Shown here: positions 14,021-14,945 of the stretch, in pieces
How the letters are laid out: each line of letters begins with the position of its first letter
How positions within the stretch are numbered: the stretch's first letter is position 1
Made by a program: the position numbers and the translations under genes
Notes under the pieces: generated by a model
Told to the model about the DNA's origin: nothing
Databases searched by the model: none
What the model saw: only the letters and a program-made list of their open reading frames with translations
Assembly: GCA_016210495.1 (NCBI GenBank)
Contig: JACQUC010000052.1
Span: 1 to 14,945 of the forward strand
Reading direction: 5' to 3'
DNA: 14,945 nt
DNA from: Chloroflexota bacterium
GTDB taxonomy: Bacteria > Chloroflexota > FW602-bin22 > JACPRP01

Positions 14021-14945
14021 ATGAGAAAGCTTCTGGTTATCGCCACCCTGTTGGTGTTTCTGGTAAGCTGCGCTACGACCGCGCCGAGTCCTGCGCCGCC
14101 CACGCCCGCGGAGAAGGCCAAGCCGGCCGCGGATACGGGGGCAGCCCCCAAGCCCAAGGAGGCTGAGGCAAAGCCCGCCGCGCCGGCCGCAAAGCAGGCT
14201 GAGGCCAAGCCGGCCGCGCCGGCCACAAAGCAAGCCGAGGCCAAGCCGGCGGCCCCCAAGCCAACGCAGGCCGTGGCGAAAGCGCCGGCCAAGCTTGACA
14301 AGATCAAGCTGGTCTACACCATTCTTGGCGCGGGCACCGCACCGATTTGGATCGCCTACGACGAGGGCATCTTCAAGAAGAACGGTCTCGACGTCGAAAT
14401 GGAGTTCTCCCAGAACACGGCCAACGCGGCCAAGGCGCTCGCCGGCGGCCAGTTCCAGTTCGCGACCATGGGCGGCGAGATACCGGTCCGGCTGACCGTG
14501 AGTGGGACTCCGACAGTGCTGCTGTCCGTGACGACCAACTACATGGTGTTCGCGTTGTTCGGCAACCCGAAACTAACGAAGCCGGAAGACCTGAAGGGCG
14601 GCAAGGTGGGAGTGACCCAATTTGGGTCGGGAACAGACGTGGCCACCCGCGCCGCCTTGCGCAAGTACGGTTTGGAGCCAGACAGGGACTATGCCATTAT
14701 TCAGACGGGCGGAATGGCGCAAGGCCTCGCGGCCGTGCTGGCCGGGGGCATAGACGCTTCCACGTTCGGGCACCCGATGACGCTGCAGGCGAAGAAGGCC
14801 GGGTTGAAGGAGCTGATCGACATCACGACGCTCCAGATACCTTTTGGCCAGAACGGCATCGGCGTCACCAGGGACTACCTGTCCAAGAACGAAGACGTGG
14901 TGCGCAGATTCGTCAAGAGCTACGTCGAGGCCATCGCCCTGGCGA
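14021..14945 (+). CDS. ABC transporter substrate-binding lipoprotein, NMT1/SsuA-like (3' partial)
   Basis: The ATG follows AAGGAGGG (14006-14013) by 7 nt; 308 codons are present and the C-terminus lies beyond the window. Residues 1-17 form a lipoprotein signal ending in the lipobox L-V-S-C17. A low-complexity Ala/Pro/Lys/Glu linker of about 75 residues follows. The periplasmic-binding fold then starts at about residue 93 (KIKLVYTILGAGTAPIWIAY) with EGIFKKNGLDVEM, LAGGQFQFATMG, KPEDLKGGKVGV and the second-lobe segment around QTGGMAQGLAAVLAGGIDAS. This is the pattern of NitT/TauT/SsuA and THI5/NMT1 binding proteins for sulfonates, nitrate, pyrimidine precursors or aromatic acids. It is membrane-anchored outside the cell and would feed a permease and ATPase likely encoded downstream. 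The ligand may be the substrate of the preceding enzymes. Confidence 0.9.
   Translation, partial: MRKLLVIATLLVFLVSCATTAPSPAPPTPAEKAKPAADTGAAPKPKEAEAKPAAPAAKQAEAKPAAPATKQAEAKPAAPKPTQAVAKAPAKLDKIKLVYTILGAGTAPIWIAYDEGIFKKNGLDVEMEFSQNTANAAKALAGGQFQFATMGGEIPVRLTVSGTPTVLLSVTTNYMVFALFGNPKLTKPEDLKGGKVGVTQFGSGTDVATRAALRKYGLEPDRDYAIIQTGGMAQGLAAVLAGGIDASTFGHPMTLQAKKAGLKELIDITTLQIPFGQNGIGVTRDYLSKNEDVVRRFVKSYVEAIALA
14162..14269 (+). repeat. Three 36-nt tandem repeats in the lipoprotein linker
   Basis: Units at 14162-14197, 14198-14233 and 14234-14269 encode A-E-A-K-P-A-A-P-x-x-x-Q three times. The third diverges at its end. They form a flexible, positively charged tether between the lipid anchor and the binding domain and are prone to copy-number change. 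Confidence 0.8.

Overview
The window reads as a GC-rich bacterial chromosome segment, most likely from a Chloroflexota-type organism. This assignment is an inference. It rests on an AfsR/SARP-like BTAD-ATPase regulator of the type common in that phylum, secreted SBBP-propeller and CSLREA-like beta-helix proteins, a lipoprotein solute-binding protein with an Ala/Pro/Lys linker, and short GTAG-footed palindromes between genes. No rRNA, tRNA, CRISPR array or transposase gene was seen.

Left half (1-8239), surface and regulation. A minus-strand gene runs off the left edge and encodes a secreted protein with eight beta-propeller (SBBP) repeats followed by a beta-helix-like region. It diverges from a plus-strand regulator (2651-4942) with a SARP-type DNA-binding/BTAD half and an AAA ATPase, which stops where the usual TPR region would begin. 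Between the regulator and the next gene lies a compact transcription unit: a near-consensus sigma-70 promoter (4972-5001), about 100 nt able to form nested stems, and a strong intrinsic terminator (5100-5132). This is a candidate small RNA or attenuating leader. It is followed by a 1014-residue secreted parallel beta-helix protein (5195-8239).

Right half (8310-14945), a metabolic cluster on the plus strand. In order it holds a tungsten/molybdenum aldehyde:ferredoxin oxidoreductase-family enzyme, a UbiD-family prenyl-FMN (de)carboxylase with its catalytic Glu/Arg/Glu set intact, an FAD flavoprotein of the succinate dehydrogenase/fumarate reductase superfamily that lacks the usual dicarboxylate-binding His and Arg, a 2x[4Fe-4S] ferredoxin overlapping it by 4 nt, and an NMT1/SsuA-like substrate-binding lipoprotein cut by the window end. 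Together they suggest uptake of a small organic acid and its (de)carboxylation, with low-potential redox chemistry wired through the ferredoxin. The substrate cannot be named from the sequence.

Three intergenic spots carry REP/BIME-like repeats, each with a GTAG tetranucleotide at the foot of a palindrome. One supplies the ferredoxin stop codon, and another lies in the leader of the flavoprotein gene, so its start is best placed downstream of the repeat. A 45-codon minus-strand ORF with strongly coding-like codon use, possibly a gene remnant, sits between the oxidoreductase and UbiD genes and overlaps the likely UbiD promoter.
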